In this document: in pieces, positions 45,624 through 57,900 of the stretch
Position numbering within the stretch: the first letter of the stretch is position 1
How the letters are laid out: every line of letters starts with the position of its first letter
Notes under the pieces: model-generated
The model's database searches: none
What the model was told of the DNA's origin: nothing
Seen by the model: only the letters and a program-made list of their open reading frames with translations
Position numbers and translations under genes: made by a program
Assembly (NCBI RefSeq): GCF_002994635.1
Contig: NZ_PVNL01000057.1
Location: forward strand, 229,333-293,332
DNA: 64,000 nucleotides
Direction: 5' to 3'
Source of the DNA: Enhygromyxa salina
GTDB lineage: Bacteria > Myxococcota_A > Polyangia > Nannocystales > Nannocystaceae

Positions 45624-46226
45624 ATGGCACCGAAGATCCTGGTCGTGTGCGGCTCGAGTCGCGAAGACGGATACCTCGAGCAGGTCGTCGGTCTGGCCGC
45701 CGTCGCGGCCCGAATGGCCGGCGCCGAGGTGCGCGAGCTGTCGCTGCGGGCCGTGCAGCTGCCCGTGATGATCTGGGGCGACCCCGACCAGACCGCCAAC
45801 CCAGACGTGTCCCTGGTCCGCGAGCTGGCCGGGTGGGCCGACGGCTTCGTGATCGGCACGCCCGAGTACCACGGCAACATGAGCGGCGCGCTCAAGAACT
45901 GGTTCGACTTTCTGCACGCGGAGCTCGCCGGCAAGTTCGCCGGCGTCGTGGCCACGACCGGCGGGGGCACCGGCGACATGTCGATCACGGCTGTCAAGAC
46001 CTGTTTTCAGTGGTGCCACGGGTTTGTGCTGCCGTTCCACGCGGCCGCGAGCCCGACCGCGTTCGAGGGCGAGATGCTGACCGACGCGCGGGTCATCGAT
46101 CGCGTCGAGCGGGTCGGGCACGACGTGGTTCGCTACGCGCCGGTGATCGCCGCCGCGTTCGAGCGGGCCCAGGGGCTCGACGGACCGGCCGCGGGCGTGG
46201 CGGGGCTCCACGCGGACCCCGGTTGA
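45624..46226 (+). CDS. NADPH-dependent FMN reductase family flavoprotein
   Basis: 200 residues of flavodoxin-like fold. The FMN phosphate loop is CGSSREDGYLEQV. The GTPEYHGNMSGALKNWFD motif is the family signature for FMN ring binding. Members reduce quinones, azo compounds or flavins with NAD(P)H. The stop overlaps the start of cutA (TGATG at 46224-46228). It is divergent from the radical-SAM gene. Confidence 0.9.
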   Translation: MAPKILVVCGSSREDGYLEQVVGLAAVAARMAGAEVRELSLRAVQLPVMIWGDPDQTANPDVSLVRELAGWADGFVIGTPEYHGNMSGALKNWFDFLHAELAGKFAGVVATTGGGTGDMSITAVKTCFQWCHGFVLPFHAAASPTAFEGEMLTDARVIDRVERVGHDVVRYAPVIAAAFERAQGLDGPAAGVAGLHADPG

Positions 46227-46570
46227 TGCGAGACTCCTGGCCCATGCCCGACGTCGGACTTCGTCTGCTGCTGTGCACGGCCCCGAGCGAGGCGGCCCCC
46301 GGCCTCGCCCGCGCGCTGCTCGAAGCCAAGCTGATCGGCTGCGCCAACTTGCTCCCTGCGGTCCGCTCGCTGTACTGGTGGGAGGGCGAGATCCAGGACG
46401 ACACCGAGCTCTTGATGTTGATGGAGTGTACGGACACGCGCGCCGATCAAGCTGTCGCGGCGTTGGCTGCGGCCCACCCCTACGACGTCCCCAAGATCCT
46501 CGTCATCGAGCCCACCGCGGTCACCGAGCCCTACCTCGAGTGGCTGCGCAGTGTCGCTCCGCCACGCTAA
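46226..46570 (+). CDS. cutA: CutA-family divalent-cation tolerance protein
   Basis: 114 residues. The family pattern is complete: KLIGCANLLPAVRSLYWWEG, then DTELLMLMECTDTRADQAV and HPYDVPKILV near the C-terminus. CutA forms a stable trimer linked to copper and other metal tolerance. The start overlaps the FMN reductase stop; an internal ATG at 46244 is an alternative that gives a more typical N-terminus. Confidence 0.93.
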   Translation: MRDSWPMPDVGLRLLLCTAPSEAAPGLARALLEAKLIGCANLLPAVRSLYWWEGEIQDDTELLMLMECTDTRADQAVAALAAAHPYDVPKILVIEPTAVTEPYLEWLRSVAPPR

Positions 46571-46579
46571 TTCCACACC

Positions 46580-48112
46580 ATGCACGATCTCTTCGTCGTC
46601 AGCGACCTGCACCTTGGCCGCGGCAAAAACCCTCACACCGGGCGCTATCACGAGCTCGAAGCGTTTTTCTATGACGACGACTTCCGCAGCTTTTGCCAGT
46701 GGCTGATCGACGACGCCCACAAGCGCAACGCCCAGATCCGGCTGATCATCAACGGCGACGCGTTTGATCTGCTGCGCATTGATCGGCCCCCACAGACCCC
46801 CGAGGCGACCTTCGTGGAGCGGCGCTTCGGCCCGTTCATGACCCCCGATCGGGCCGCGCGGGACATCACGGATGTACTCGACGGTCACCCGGGCTTCGTC
46901 GATGGGCTCGCGCGGGTGCTCGCGGCCGGTCACGACGTCGTGATCTTGCCGGGCAACCACGACATCGAGATTCAGTGGCCGGCCGTGCGCCGCCAGATCG
47001 AGCGGGCCGTGCTCGGGCGGGTCCGGGACCAGCTCACCCACGGCCGCGAGGTCGACGACGCCGCCACCCGCCTCCGGTTTCCCCCGTGGTTTTGGTACGA
47101 GCCGGGGCGCGTGTGGCTCGAGCATGGCTGCCAGTACGACCCCGAGAACGCGTTCGCGTACTGGCTGCGGGGCCCCCTCGACGAGGCGCCGCACGCCGTC
47201 CACGAGGCCGAGTACGACATGCCGCTCGGCAACTTTTTTCAGCGCTACCTGTTCAATGGGTTCGGGGCGATCACCTTCATCGTGCCCAGCACCCGCGCCA
47301 ACATGCGCTACGCCAAGTGGCTGCTGGCCAACACCCCGCACCTGATCACCCGCGCGGTGCTCAGCCACGCCCGGTTCTGGCCGCAGGTGATTCGTCGGAT
47401 CGCGCAGAGTCAAAAGCACGCGCGCCGGGTCTACCGCGAGACCCACGAGCGCGCGCTGGCCCAGCTCGCCGCGCTGCCCGAGGCCGGCGCGCTCGGGGAC
47501 AAGCTGATCGAGATCGACGCGCTCAAAGAGCGCAGCGCCAGCGTGGTCGAGGCCGTCAGCACCCTGACCCGCCAGACCCTGCGGGTGCTGTTGGTCATCG
47601 TCGCGCTCGCCGGGCTGGCGTTCGGGCTGTGGTTCGCGGGGTTTCACGCGATCGCGGAGCTCAAGGGCGGGTTCATGCTCAAGGCCATGCTGTTCTTGCT
47701 GCTCGACTTCGCGTTCTTGGTCGCGACGATCTTTGGGATCGGCTGGGGGTTGTTTCGCAGCCCCCGCCCCAGCTCGTCGCCGCTGCGGCGCGCGGCCCAG
47801 AAGATCGTGGATCTGCTCGATGTCCCGATCGTCAGCTTTGGCCACACCCATGACGAGGTCCTGTGGGCGCTGCAGCGGCCCAGCGGCGGGCGAGCCTGGT
47901 ACTACAACACCGGGACCTGGCTGGCCGTGTTCACCCACGACGTCTTGATGCCGCGTGAGCGGGTCCAGTTCACGTTCTTGCGGATCCGCGGGCACGAGCC
48001 CGAGCTGCTGTACTGGAGCCCCGGCCGCGGCAGCGCGGCCCCGGTGATCTTGCTCGACGAGCGCAACCCCAAGGCCGAGCCCCGCCGCCAGGGCGCGCCC
48101 GATCCGATCTAG
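46580..48112 (+). CDS. metallophosphoesterase with inserted membrane helices
   Basis: 510 residues. Calcineurin-like motifs are spread over the chain: VSDLHLGRG, NGDAFDLL, LPGNHDIE, EHGCQYD and GHTHDEV. Between the last two, two hydrophobic helices (LRVLLVIVALAGLAFGLWFA and AMLFLLLDFAFLVATIFGIG) are inserted, so the enzyme is anchored in the membrane with its active site assembled from both flanks. The fold hydrolyses phosphomono- or diesters; LpxH-like or nucleotide substrates are possible. It starts nine bases after cutA. Confidence 0.82.
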   Translation: MHDLFVVSDLHLGRGKNPHTGRYHELEAFFYDDDFRSFCQWLIDDAHKRNAQIRLIINGDAFDLLRIDRPPQTPEATFVERRFGPFMTPDRAARDITDVLDGHPGFVDGLARVLAAGHDVVILPGNHDIEIQWPAVRRQIERAVLGRVRDQLTHGREVDDAATRLRFPPWFWYEPGRVWLEHGCQYDPENAFAYWLRGPLDEAPHAVHEAEYDMPLGNFFQRYLFNGFGAITFIVPSTRANMRYAKWLLANTPHLITRAVLSHARFWPQVIRRIAQSQKHARRVYRETHERALAQLAALPEAGALGDKLIEIDALKERSASVVEAVSTLTRQTLRVLLVIVALAGLAFGLWFAGFHAIAELKGGFMLKAMLFLLLDFAFLVATIFGIGWGLFRSPRPSSSPLRRAAQKIVDLLDVPIVSFGHTHDEVLWALQRPSGGRAWYYNTGTWLAVFTHDVLMPRERVQFTFLRIRGHEPELLYWSPGRGSAAPVILLDERNPKAEPRRQGAPDPI

Positions 48113-48212
48113 ACATGACCCCCACAGACACCGTGGAAGCTCGCCGACTGCAGCCGCTGGCGCGTCTGGTCGCTTCGCTCCTCGGGGCCGTTTGTTCGCA
48201 GGGGTATGTGTG

Positions 48213-48229
48213 GCCCCCTTCAAGGGGGC
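48213..48229. promoter_or_regulatory. hairpin upstream of the sigma factor gene
   Basis: GCCCCC and GGGGGC (48213-48218 and 48224-48229) pair around TTCAA. A T-run is lacking, so a terminator role for the upstream gene is uncertain; it might equally lie in the sigma-factor leader. Confidence 0.35.
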
Positions 48230-48268
48230 TCTGAACACATTTTCCTGTGTCCATGGACGCATGACGTG

Positions 48269-48874
48269 GTGACGGATGATCGCAGCGACGAAGCCCTGAT
48301 GACCGCGTATGTCGGCGGTGATGCTCGGGCGTTGCGCGAGCTGTTTCGGCGGCACGCGCCGCGGCTGATCCGCGTGATGGCGGGTCACCTTGGCTCGACC
48401 GCCGACGCCCAAGATGTGGTTCAAGCTGCGTTCTTGAACCTGCACCGCGCGCGCCGGGACTTTCGGGCGGGGTCGCGCCTGCAGCCGTGGCTGTACACGA
48501 TCGCGTACAACCTGATGCGCGACCACCATCGCTATCGGGGGCGACGGCCCGAGCTGCTGACCGAGCCGACGGGGCCCGGTGGGCATGACACGCGCCCTAG
48601 CCAGGCGCCGGGGCCCGACGCGGATCTGTACGCCGCGCCGATCCGTCGGGCTCTGGCTCAGCTACCCGAGGCCCAGCGCGAGGTGATCGTGCTGCACTGG
48701 TTCGCGGGCTTCTCGTTCGCCGAGGTCGCCGACCTGGTCGGAGCCCGGCGCACGGCGGTCAAGGTCCGCGCCCACCGGGGCTATAAGCGGCTGCGCGAGC
48801 TGCTTGGGCCCGAGTATCTGGAGCTGGGCGGCGCCGACAGCGAGGCCGTAACCGTCCAGGAGCCGAAGGCATAA
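48269..48874 (+). CDS. ECF-type RNA polymerase sigma factor
   Basis: 201 residues. Region 2 (ALRELFRRHAPRLIRVMAGH, then DAQDVVQAAFLNLHRARRDF) binds core polymerase and the -10. Region 4 (LPEAQREVIVLHWFAGFSFA, EVADLVGARRTAVKVRAHRG) holds the -35-binding helix-turn-helix. Start GTG 48269 (a GTG one codon earlier is equally possible). Two bases after its stop begins a multi-pass membrane protein likely to be its anti-sigma factor. Confidence 0.93.
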   Translation: MTDDRSDEALMTAYVGGDARALRELFRRHAPRLIRVMAGHLGSTADAQDVVQAAFLNLHRARRDFRAGSRLQPWLYTIAYNLMRDHHRYRGRRPELLTEPTGPGGHDTRPSQAPGPDADLYAAPIRRALAQLPEAQREVIVLHWFAGFSFAEVADLVGARRTAVKVRAHRGYKRLRELLGPEYLELGGADSEAVTVQEPKA

Positions 48875-48876
48875 GC

Positions 48877-49575
48877 GTGACGTCGATGGCCGAACCGACC
48901 CCAGAGCCTGCCGAGCTCGGCGCCATGTTCGAGGCGCTGGAGGCTCAGCTCGAAGCGCCGGTGGGCTTGGCAGAAGGTCTGCGTCAGCGCTCGACGTGGG
49001 CGCGAAGCGCCGCCCTGCTTGGAGTCGCGCTCGCGATGGTCACGGTGATCTCGCTCGGGCTGCGCCGGGTGGATCTCGCGCTCCATCCCCTGCCCCGTTT
49101 GCTCGGTACGCTCGCGGCGCTGGCTGCGGCGGTGCTCGCTGCCGGGCTCGTTGTCCTGCGTCCGGTGCATCGCCGCCGGCTCTCGGGTTGGTGGGTCGCC
49201 CTGGTCGCCGGGGCGGCTGTGCTCGCGCCCGCGATCGTGTCCAGCTTGCCGGCGGCCCATGCCGATCACCCGGCTTCGGTGATCGGGGTGGGTGCGGACC
49301 TGGTGCCGCGGGCGCTCGGCTGCTTCGCGTTCGGGTTGGGCTTCGCCCTGACGGCGGTCGCGGCCGCGTACCTGCTCGAGCGCTCGGCGCTGCGCCGCCG
49401 CGGGCCGGCGGTGCTGGCCCTGTTGGGCGCCGGGGCCCTGGGAAACTTGGTGCTGGTGTTGCACTGCCCGATCGTGGCGCCGATCCACCAATGGGCCGGG
49501 CACGCGACGGTCAGCTTGGTGCTCTTGGTCGCGGCTGTGGTCGCGGTTTCTTGGAGGAGTCTTGGTCGGGGGTGA
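48877..49575 (+). CDS. multi-pass putative anti-sigma factor (NrsF/DUF1109-like)
   Basis: 232 residues with a short acidic cytoplasmic N-terminus and about six membrane helices. A Cys and His pair in the last helical hairpin (LHCPIVAPIHQWAGH) matches the NrsF/DUF1109 class of anti-sigma factors that hold ECF sigma factors in response to stress. Position directly behind the sigma gene is the main support. Start GTG 48877; an ATG at 48886 would lose three residues. Confidence 0.75.
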   Translation: MTSMAEPTPEPAELGAMFEALEAQLEAPVGLAEGLRQRSTWARSAALLGVALAMVTVISLGLRRVDLALHPLPRLLGTLAALAAAVLAAGLVVLRPVHRRRLSGWWVALVAGAAVLAPAIVSSLPAAHADHPASVIGVGADLVPRALGCFAFGLGFALTAVAAAYLLERSALRRRGPAVLALLGAGALGNLVLVLHCPIVAPIHQWAGHATVSLVLLVAAVVAVSWRSLGRG

Positions 49576-50006
49576 GCACCTGCTTGGTTGTGCGCGGGGA
49601 TCATCGCTCCGGCGGCGCACCGCGCACGGGCTGTAGTCGACCCCAAGTCGTTGGGGGGGATGTCGCCGATCCGAACACGCGAGCGGTGTTGCAGCGTGAC
49701 GAGGTAGACAGGCAAGGCACTGCCATGGACGAAACCTCCAACTCCGCCGCGCCCTCCGTCCGCATCGTGCGGCTCGTCATCGATGAGCTATTTGGGCCTG
49801 GGTCGTCGCCGATCGACATCGACATCGAGTTCGAGCTCGACCAGCGCGTGACGGTGCTGCATGGGCGCAATGGGTCGGGGAAGACGATCACGGTTTGACG
49901 AGCCGCAACCCCCAATCGAGGCCGATCAGTGCTCGATTCGCGGGCTCGGGCACAGGTGCGAGAAAGACGCTTGCGTGTTACGCGCAAGTCATGCTACCCA
50001 TGCCTG
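49576..50006. other. intergenic region with an ATPase remnant
   Basis: About 430 bp between the anti-sigma gene and the metalloprotease gene. It holds the truncated Walker-A gene at 49725-49898. Nothing else here looks coding. Confidence 0.5.
49725..49898 (+). pseudogene. truncated AAA/SMC-type ATPase remnant
   Basis: From an ATG at 49725 the frame reads VRIVRLVIDELFGPGSSPID and ends DQRVTVLHGRNGSGKTITV, then a stop. This is the first beta-strand and Walker A loop (GRNGSGKT) of an AAA_23-like ABC/SMC ATPase, cut off directly after the P-loop. No continuation is seen in the other frames. Confidence 0.7.
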
Positions 50007-51830
50007 GTGGTGGACATCGTCTGTTTGCGTGCTGGGCGAGCGCTTTCGTTGGGTGTGGCGTGGCTGCTTGGCTGCGTCTCCGATGACACGACCCTCGGGC
50101 CCGACGCCCACGGGACCGCCGACGACACGGCGACGGGGACCGGCGACGACACGGGTGCCGGGGCCTGCGATCCCTACGAGCCCAACGACAACGTCGCCGA
50201 CGCGACGCCGATCGACCCCGACACAACCCTCGACGCCGCGCTGTGCTCGGGCAGAGACGACGTCGATTGGTGGACCTTCACGCTGCCCGAGGCCGCCTAC
50301 GTCGGCGTCGAGGTGCTGTTCGCCAAAGATCAGCAAGACGTCAGCCTCGAGCTGTGGCAGGGCGCGAACCTGCTCGATAGCTCGGCGGACGGCGCCGACA
50401 TCCTGGCGATCCACGATCGGCTCGGGGCGGGTACGTACGAGATCCTGGTCGAGCGACAGGACGGAAGTCCCAAGTACACGCTAAAGACCTACGCGCTGCC
50501 GAGCCAGATGGTGATGGGCGACGGCACCGCGACTCGGGTGTTTTGTCCCCGCTTTGATCTCGACAACGACTATGAGGATGCCAGCGTGCAGGCCGACATG
50601 CGCGAGGACTTTGGGCTCGACGACTCGCCTGATCGGTGGCGGCCCGAAGCCATGTTGGTGCGGGTGCTCGACAACCAGGGCGACGTCCTCAAGGCCTGGG
50701 GGCCGCTGAACGCCGACGGGTGCACCTCGCAGCTCACAACGCCGTCGCCGAATGATACGCAGTTCGAGCTGGAGTACGTGTTGTGGTCGGTGTTCTGGCG
50801 ACCAAACAGTCCACAGACGTTCGTGATCACGTACGACTGTGACGAGCTCAAGCCATGTGTGCTCCCGCGTCGCTCGTTCGCGTGGACGACACCGGCGGGG
50901 GCGGCGGTGGTGGATACGCAGTTCATCGCGTCGGGGGATGAAGGACAGGAATTGCGCGAGGCGCTGCTCGTGTATTGGGCGACGGCGTTCTCCGAGTCGC
51001 GCGTCTCGATGGAGCGCGACGCGCATATTTATGCGCGGAGTCTTGGATCGGCCGACCTTGGTGGGGGCGTGTATATGGCTTGTCCGACGGGGTATTGTCC
51101 GAATGGGGCGACCTGCGAAACTCGGCCGGTCCCTGGTTTTGACCACTGCCGGCCGAAGTCGCGCGGGACGGCGAATGTCGGCGGGCGCCCGACCCTGGAC
51201 ATCGCCGCGAACGATCCGGCGGGTGACGGCGCCCCCGAGACCAAGTTCACGATCGCTCACGAACTGGGTCACGTCCAAACGTTGTGGGCCGCTGGCTACG
51301 GCAGCATGCCGGTCGACGTCAACTACGGGTGGTGCTCGTCGATTATCGGCAGCGACTCCACGCACACCGCGGACTCACCAGAATGGCAGAGTGTCGCGCT
51401 CAGCGAAGGATTCGCCGATTTCTATGCCACCGCGGTCTTCAACCGACTCGAACCCGGGGCGTGGTTTGGAGCCGAGGACGTCGAAAATGACACCCAGCGC
51501 TACCAAGCGCAGTGTCAGGCGAGCCTCGACAGCCTGATCATGAAGGGCAAGTGTGCTCAACCCGGTGACGCGACGCTGTGTACGGATCCAGGCGGCAGCA
51601 ACGAGATCGACTGGGCGGGCACGCTCTGGGACTTCGCCAAGGTCGTGGGGACGCCCCAACTTTCCGACGTGCTATCGTTGCTGGTGGAAGCCATGCACTC
51701 AGGAGCCTGGGACCCCGGCTCGACCACCATCGATGCCTACAACACGATATTGCAAGCCGCCTTCCAGCGCTTTCCCGCCAACGCAGGAGACTTCGATGCA
51801 GCCGCACAAGCCAATGGCACCAACCGCTAA
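50007..51830 (+). CDS. putative zinc-metalloprotease lipoprotein
   Basis: About 607 residues. A lipoprotein signal (SLGVAWLLGC) is followed by an Asp/Thr-rich linker and a beta-sandwich resembling a pre-peptidase C-terminal domain (CDPYEPNDNVADATPID, then DDVDWWTFTLP). The C-terminal half has FTIAHELGHVQTLWAAG with the HExxH zinc site and LSEGFADFYATAVF, whose Glu is a likely third ligand. I infer an exported zinc endopeptidase. Start is GTG 50007 or 50010; both keep the signal. The end overlaps the next gene by 35 bp. Confidence 0.75.
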   Translation: MVDIVCLRAGRALSLGVAWLLGCVSDDTTLGPDAHGTADDTATGTGDDTGAGACDPYEPNDNVADATPIDPDTTLDAALCSGRDDVDWWTFTLPEAAYVGVEVLFAKDQQDVSLELWQGANLLDSSADGADILAIHDRLGAGTYEILVERQDGSPKYTLKTYALPSQMVMGDGTATRVFCPRFDLDNDYEDASVQADMREDFGLDDSPDRWRPEAMLVRVLDNQGDVLKAWGPLNADGCTSQLTTPSPNDTQFELEYVLWSVFWRPNSPQTFVITYDCDELKPCVLPRRSFAWTTPAGAAVVDTQFIASGDEGQELREALLVYWATAFSESRVSMERDAHIYARSLGSADLGGGVYMACPTGYCPNGATCETRPVPGFDHCRPKSRGTANVGGRPTLDIAANDPAGDGAPETKFTIAHELGHVQTLWAAGYGSMPVDVNYGWCSSIIGSDSTHTADSPEWQSVALSEGFADFYATAVFNRLEPGAWFGAEDVENDTQRYQAQCQASLDSLIMKGKCAQPGDATLCTDPGGSNEIDWAGTLWDFAKVVGTPQLSDVLSLLVEAMHSGAWDPGSTTIDAYNTILQAAFQRFPANAGDFDAAAQANGTNR

Positions 51831-52620
51831 TTTTGGGTCCCTGCTCGCCATCACATTGGCGATGTCACTCGGATGCGCCCCACCGCTCCCCTCCGAAGAA
51901 AGCGCCGACGAGGACAACGTGCCCGACATGCCAGCCGACCTCCCACCGGAGCCCGAAGAGTTTGCAGGCATCCTCTACACCCAGGGCTTCCCCGCGCCGC
52001 CGAGCCGATTTGTGCTGTGCGATACGGGCGAGTTCGTCGAGTGGGTATTTCCCTGGTCGCTCGAAGAGGCTTGGTCGGGGTCGTGCGACGGCGTGTACCA
52101 TCGCGTGCGTGGCCGGCTCGACCGTGATTTCGACCCACCGCGTCTGATCGTCGACCCGATCGTCGAGTCCCGCTGGTGCGAGCCCGATGACTGCGGCGGA
52201 GGCTGTGTGCCGCAGTTGGACACTTGCTACGCTGAGCACGACGTCCCCAACGGGTGTGACCCGCTCATCTCACAGTGCGGTGACGACCGATGTATCCCGG
52301 AGCGCTTCTGGTACGCCACCGAAGTCTCGGGTTGGATGTTCCACGTGTGTACTAGTGAAGACAAGACGGGTGTGACCGGCGATGCCTGCAACTACACAGA
52401 CAGCCCAAAGGGCGAGATCGACGACTGCGCCGACAACCACCGCTGCTGGAACCCCGAGGGCGACACCACCTCGCCCGGCACCTGCGTCCCCTACTGCGAC
52501 GTCGAGGGAGAACTCGGCCCCGCTTGCGACGGCGCGTGCATCCCATGCAGCGCGACCGAGCGCGGCCTATGCGTCAGCGGCTGCTCGGGCGAGGACTGCC
52601 GCGTCGACGAGTTTTGCTAG
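51796..52620 (+). CDS. Cys-rich lipoprotein, unknown function
   Basis: 274 residues. ATG 51796 is preceded by AGGAG with good spacing. A lipoprotein signal (AITLAMSLGC) precedes an acidic/Pro-rich linker. The mature domain has about 25 Cys in pairs (CDTGEF, CEPDDCGGGC, CYAEHDVPNGC, CGDDRC, CVPYCDVEG, CSGEDCRVDEFC), which will form many disulphides outside the cell. It begins inside the metalloprotease gene, so expression is coupled. It may be a substrate, inhibitor or partner of that protease. Confidence 0.7.
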   Translation: MQPHKPMAPTANFGSLLAITLAMSLGCAPPLPSEESADEDNVPDMPADLPPEPEEFAGILYTQGFPAPPSRFVLCDTGEFVEWVFPWSLEEAWSGSCDGVYHRVRGRLDRDFDPPRLIVDPIVESRWCEPDDCGGGCVPQLDTCYAEHDVPNGCDPLISQCGDDRCIPERFWYATEVSGWMFHVCTSEDKTGVTGDACNYTDSPKGEIDDCADNHRCWNPEGDTTSPGTCVPYCDVEGELGPACDGACIPCSATERGLCVSGCSGEDCRVDEFC

Positions 52621-52644
52621 TACGGCCCGCCGCTACACTGAGTC

Positions 52645-54900
<2,256 letters not shown>

Positions 54901-54955
54901 GGGGTCACAATTTGGTGGGACAACCGCGGGGGAACAAGGCTTGTAGCGTCCCGGG

Positions 54956-57900
54956 TCACTCGCGTGCAAGCGGGCGGGCGGGCGCGACGAGGGCGATGAA
55001 GCCGTCTGGGTCCTCGATGTCTTCGAGCTCGAAGTAGCCGGCAGCGTGCGCCGCATGAGCGGGGCCCTCGGCTTGGTCGCCCAACAGCTGGGCCTGGCGA
55101 GCGCGGACGGCCGCGAGCTGGCCCCGCATGCCTTGGGTCTGAAACTGCTCGGCCGCAGACGCCCACGCCGCGAGGGCGCCCGCGGCGTCGCCCTCGAGCG
55201 ACGCCAGCCCCGCCTCGATCACGTCCACGTGCCCCATCAACGTCGGGTTGTTCGCGGCCCGGAGCTTGGCAGCCCAGCGCCGCGCGCGGCGAACATGGCC
55301 CCGGTCGTCAGTGTGGATGGCCGCGATCAGATGACAGCGACACAGCAGCTCGATCACGTTGTAGCGGGCGAGCAAGTGCTCGGACAAGAACGTGCGCTTC
55401 ATCTGCGCGAGCGTCTGATTGGCCAGCTCGATCGCCTGGGCGTGCTGGCCCTCGTGCAACAGAATTCGGACCTGGGCATAGAACGCCCAGACATCGCCGA
55501 ACAAGTAGCGACCTGGCTTCCACAGGTCGAGCGCGGCTGTCAGCACGCTGCGGGCCTGCGCGGGCTTGCCAGCGAGCACCAGCGCGACGGCCATGAACGA
55601 CGACACCTCGACCAGCTCCTGCATGTCGCCGCGCTCGCGGGCCCGCTCGGTCGTGCCCTTGGCCCGGGTCCAGAACTCGCGCAGGCGACCCTGGCAGATC
55701 AGCGTCCACATGTGATGGATCTGCGCGGTGCGACGGTCCCAGGCGGCCCCGGGCACGCCCTCGAGCCGCTCGATCACGTTGGTGTGTAGCTCGCCGCTGA
55801 TCGGGTAGCGGCGCTCGAACCAGTGGACGCTGGCTTCACACAGATCGATGAAGCCCTCGAGCTGCGGATCGCCGATCTCGGCGGCGAGCTCCCGCGCCAC
55901 GCCCATGTGCTGCTCGACCCGTCGCCAGTCGGCTCCGGCGACGTCGATCACACACTGGTAGGCGAGCGCCCGCGCGACCCGGTAGGGCTCACCAGCGCGC
56001 AGCGCCAGCCGCAGGTTGCGGAAGTGAAACAGCGCGCTCAGCAGGGTCTCTTGGGTGGACAGGCCGTTGACCACCGCGAAACAGGTGTCGATCTGATCGA
56101 GCAACCCCGGCTCGACCTCGGACGCGTCGCGCTGGACGAACGCGAACCCGCGCATGCGCATCCGAGCCTGCTCCCACAGCAGAGCCGAGACCGACGCGAG
56201 CGGGCCCGACGGGAGCTGCAGCGCGACCGAGCGCAGCAGCACGTCGAGCTGCGCGAGGCCCTCGTCGACGTGACCGGTCTTGATCAGCTGATCGGCGGCC
56301 AGGCGCCGACACTCGCGGGCCCGCGCTGGATCGGCGTGGACGGCATCCCTTGGGTGCTCGGCGTCGTTGGCCAGCGACAGCAACAGCTGCGCGGCCTCAT
56401 ACCCGCGGCCCACGTTGATCAGCTGCTCGGCCAGGCCCATGCGCAGATCCGCGACGCGCCGGGGATCGGCGTCGTCGGCCAGCAACTCCAAGGTCGTGCG
56501 GAACAGCGCCACCGCGCGCTGGAACGCCAGCGAGTTGGCCGCGAGCTCGGCCGCGCGCTCGTAGTAGTCGGCCGCGCGTGCACGATCGCCGCCGCGGTCG
56601 AAGTGCTCGGCCAGCGCCTCGGGGTCGCAGGCGAAGTGCTCGAGCGAGGCGGCCAGGCGCTGGTGCACGCCCCTCAGCGCGTCGAGCTCGAGCTCGCCGA
56701 CCGCGACCTCCCGGATCCGAGCGTGCGCGGTCTCCAGGGTCCCGGGCGCCCCACCCTCGCCGCTGCGAGCGATCAACAGCTCGGCCTCGCGCAGGCCCGG
56801 GAGCAGCGCCATGGGATCTTCGAGCTCGCTGGCCCGGAACGCGACCCTGCGGTCGACCGGTCCGCCCGCGACGGCGACGACCTCGAGCAGGCGCCGGCTG
56901 TCGGGATCCAGCTTCAGGATCCGACGCACGACGATCTGGTCGAGCTCCTCGGTCGCAAAGTCGGACGAGCCGCCGTGGCTGAGCTGAATCAGCTGGCCGA
57001 CGAAGAACGGGTTGCCCTGGGCCCGCGAGGCCACGAACTCGGCCGTCACCGGATCGTAGTCGTCACCCATGAGCGCCCGGGCCAGGTCCTGGGTCTCACC
57101 CGGGGCGAGCGGGCCAATGAACAGCTCGTGGGTGTCACGCGCCGCGATCGAGGCCGCGCCGGTCAACACCTGCAGCGCCTCGTTGCTGTCGAGCTCGTCG
57201 CGGTAGGTGACCACGAGCAACATCGGCGGGGCATCGGGCGGCGCGAGCAACGAGTTCAGCAGCTGCGCGCTGTCGACGTTGGCCCAGTGAAAATCATCGA
57301 TGAACACGATCAGCGGGCGCCGCTTGGCGACCCCCGTGAACAGCTGGCGCAGGGACTCGAACGCGCGCTGGCGTAGCTCGTGGGCGTCGAGCCCGCTGAT
57401 CCGGGTCCGGTCGACCCGCCACAGATCATCGAGCACCGGGAACAAGCGCGCGAGCGCGACCGGGTGCCCGGGCTCGAGCGCGATCAGGGACTCGCGGGGG
57501 ATCTGCCGGAGGTGGACCGAGAGCGCGTCGATCACCGGATCGAGGCCCTTGTAGGGGACCGACTCGCGCTCGAGGCAGCGACCCTTGAGCACGACCGCCT
57601 GCTCCCGATCTTGGACACGGGCCAGAAACTCGCGGACCAGCGCGGACTTGCCGTAGCCGCTCGGCCCACGCAGCAGCACCGTGGCCTGCCCTGGGCTGGA
57701 TGCCGACTCCGGCTGGTCACGAACGCGGACCCGCTCGAACGCGGCCTCGAGCGTCGCCAGCTCGCGGGCGCGACCGATGAACGGCGCCCGGCCCCGCACC
57801 ATGCTGTCGTCGTCGGACTCGAGCGAGCCCCAGCCGAGCCCGGATCCCGTGTCGGTGCGGCCATCCAGGATCGCCAGGATCTCGCGGGCGCTGGGCCGGT

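Noticed and set aside
48213..48229. Hairpin as intrinsic terminator for the metallophosphoesterase gene
   Set aside because: The stem is good but no T-run follows on either strand and it lies 100 bp from the stop.
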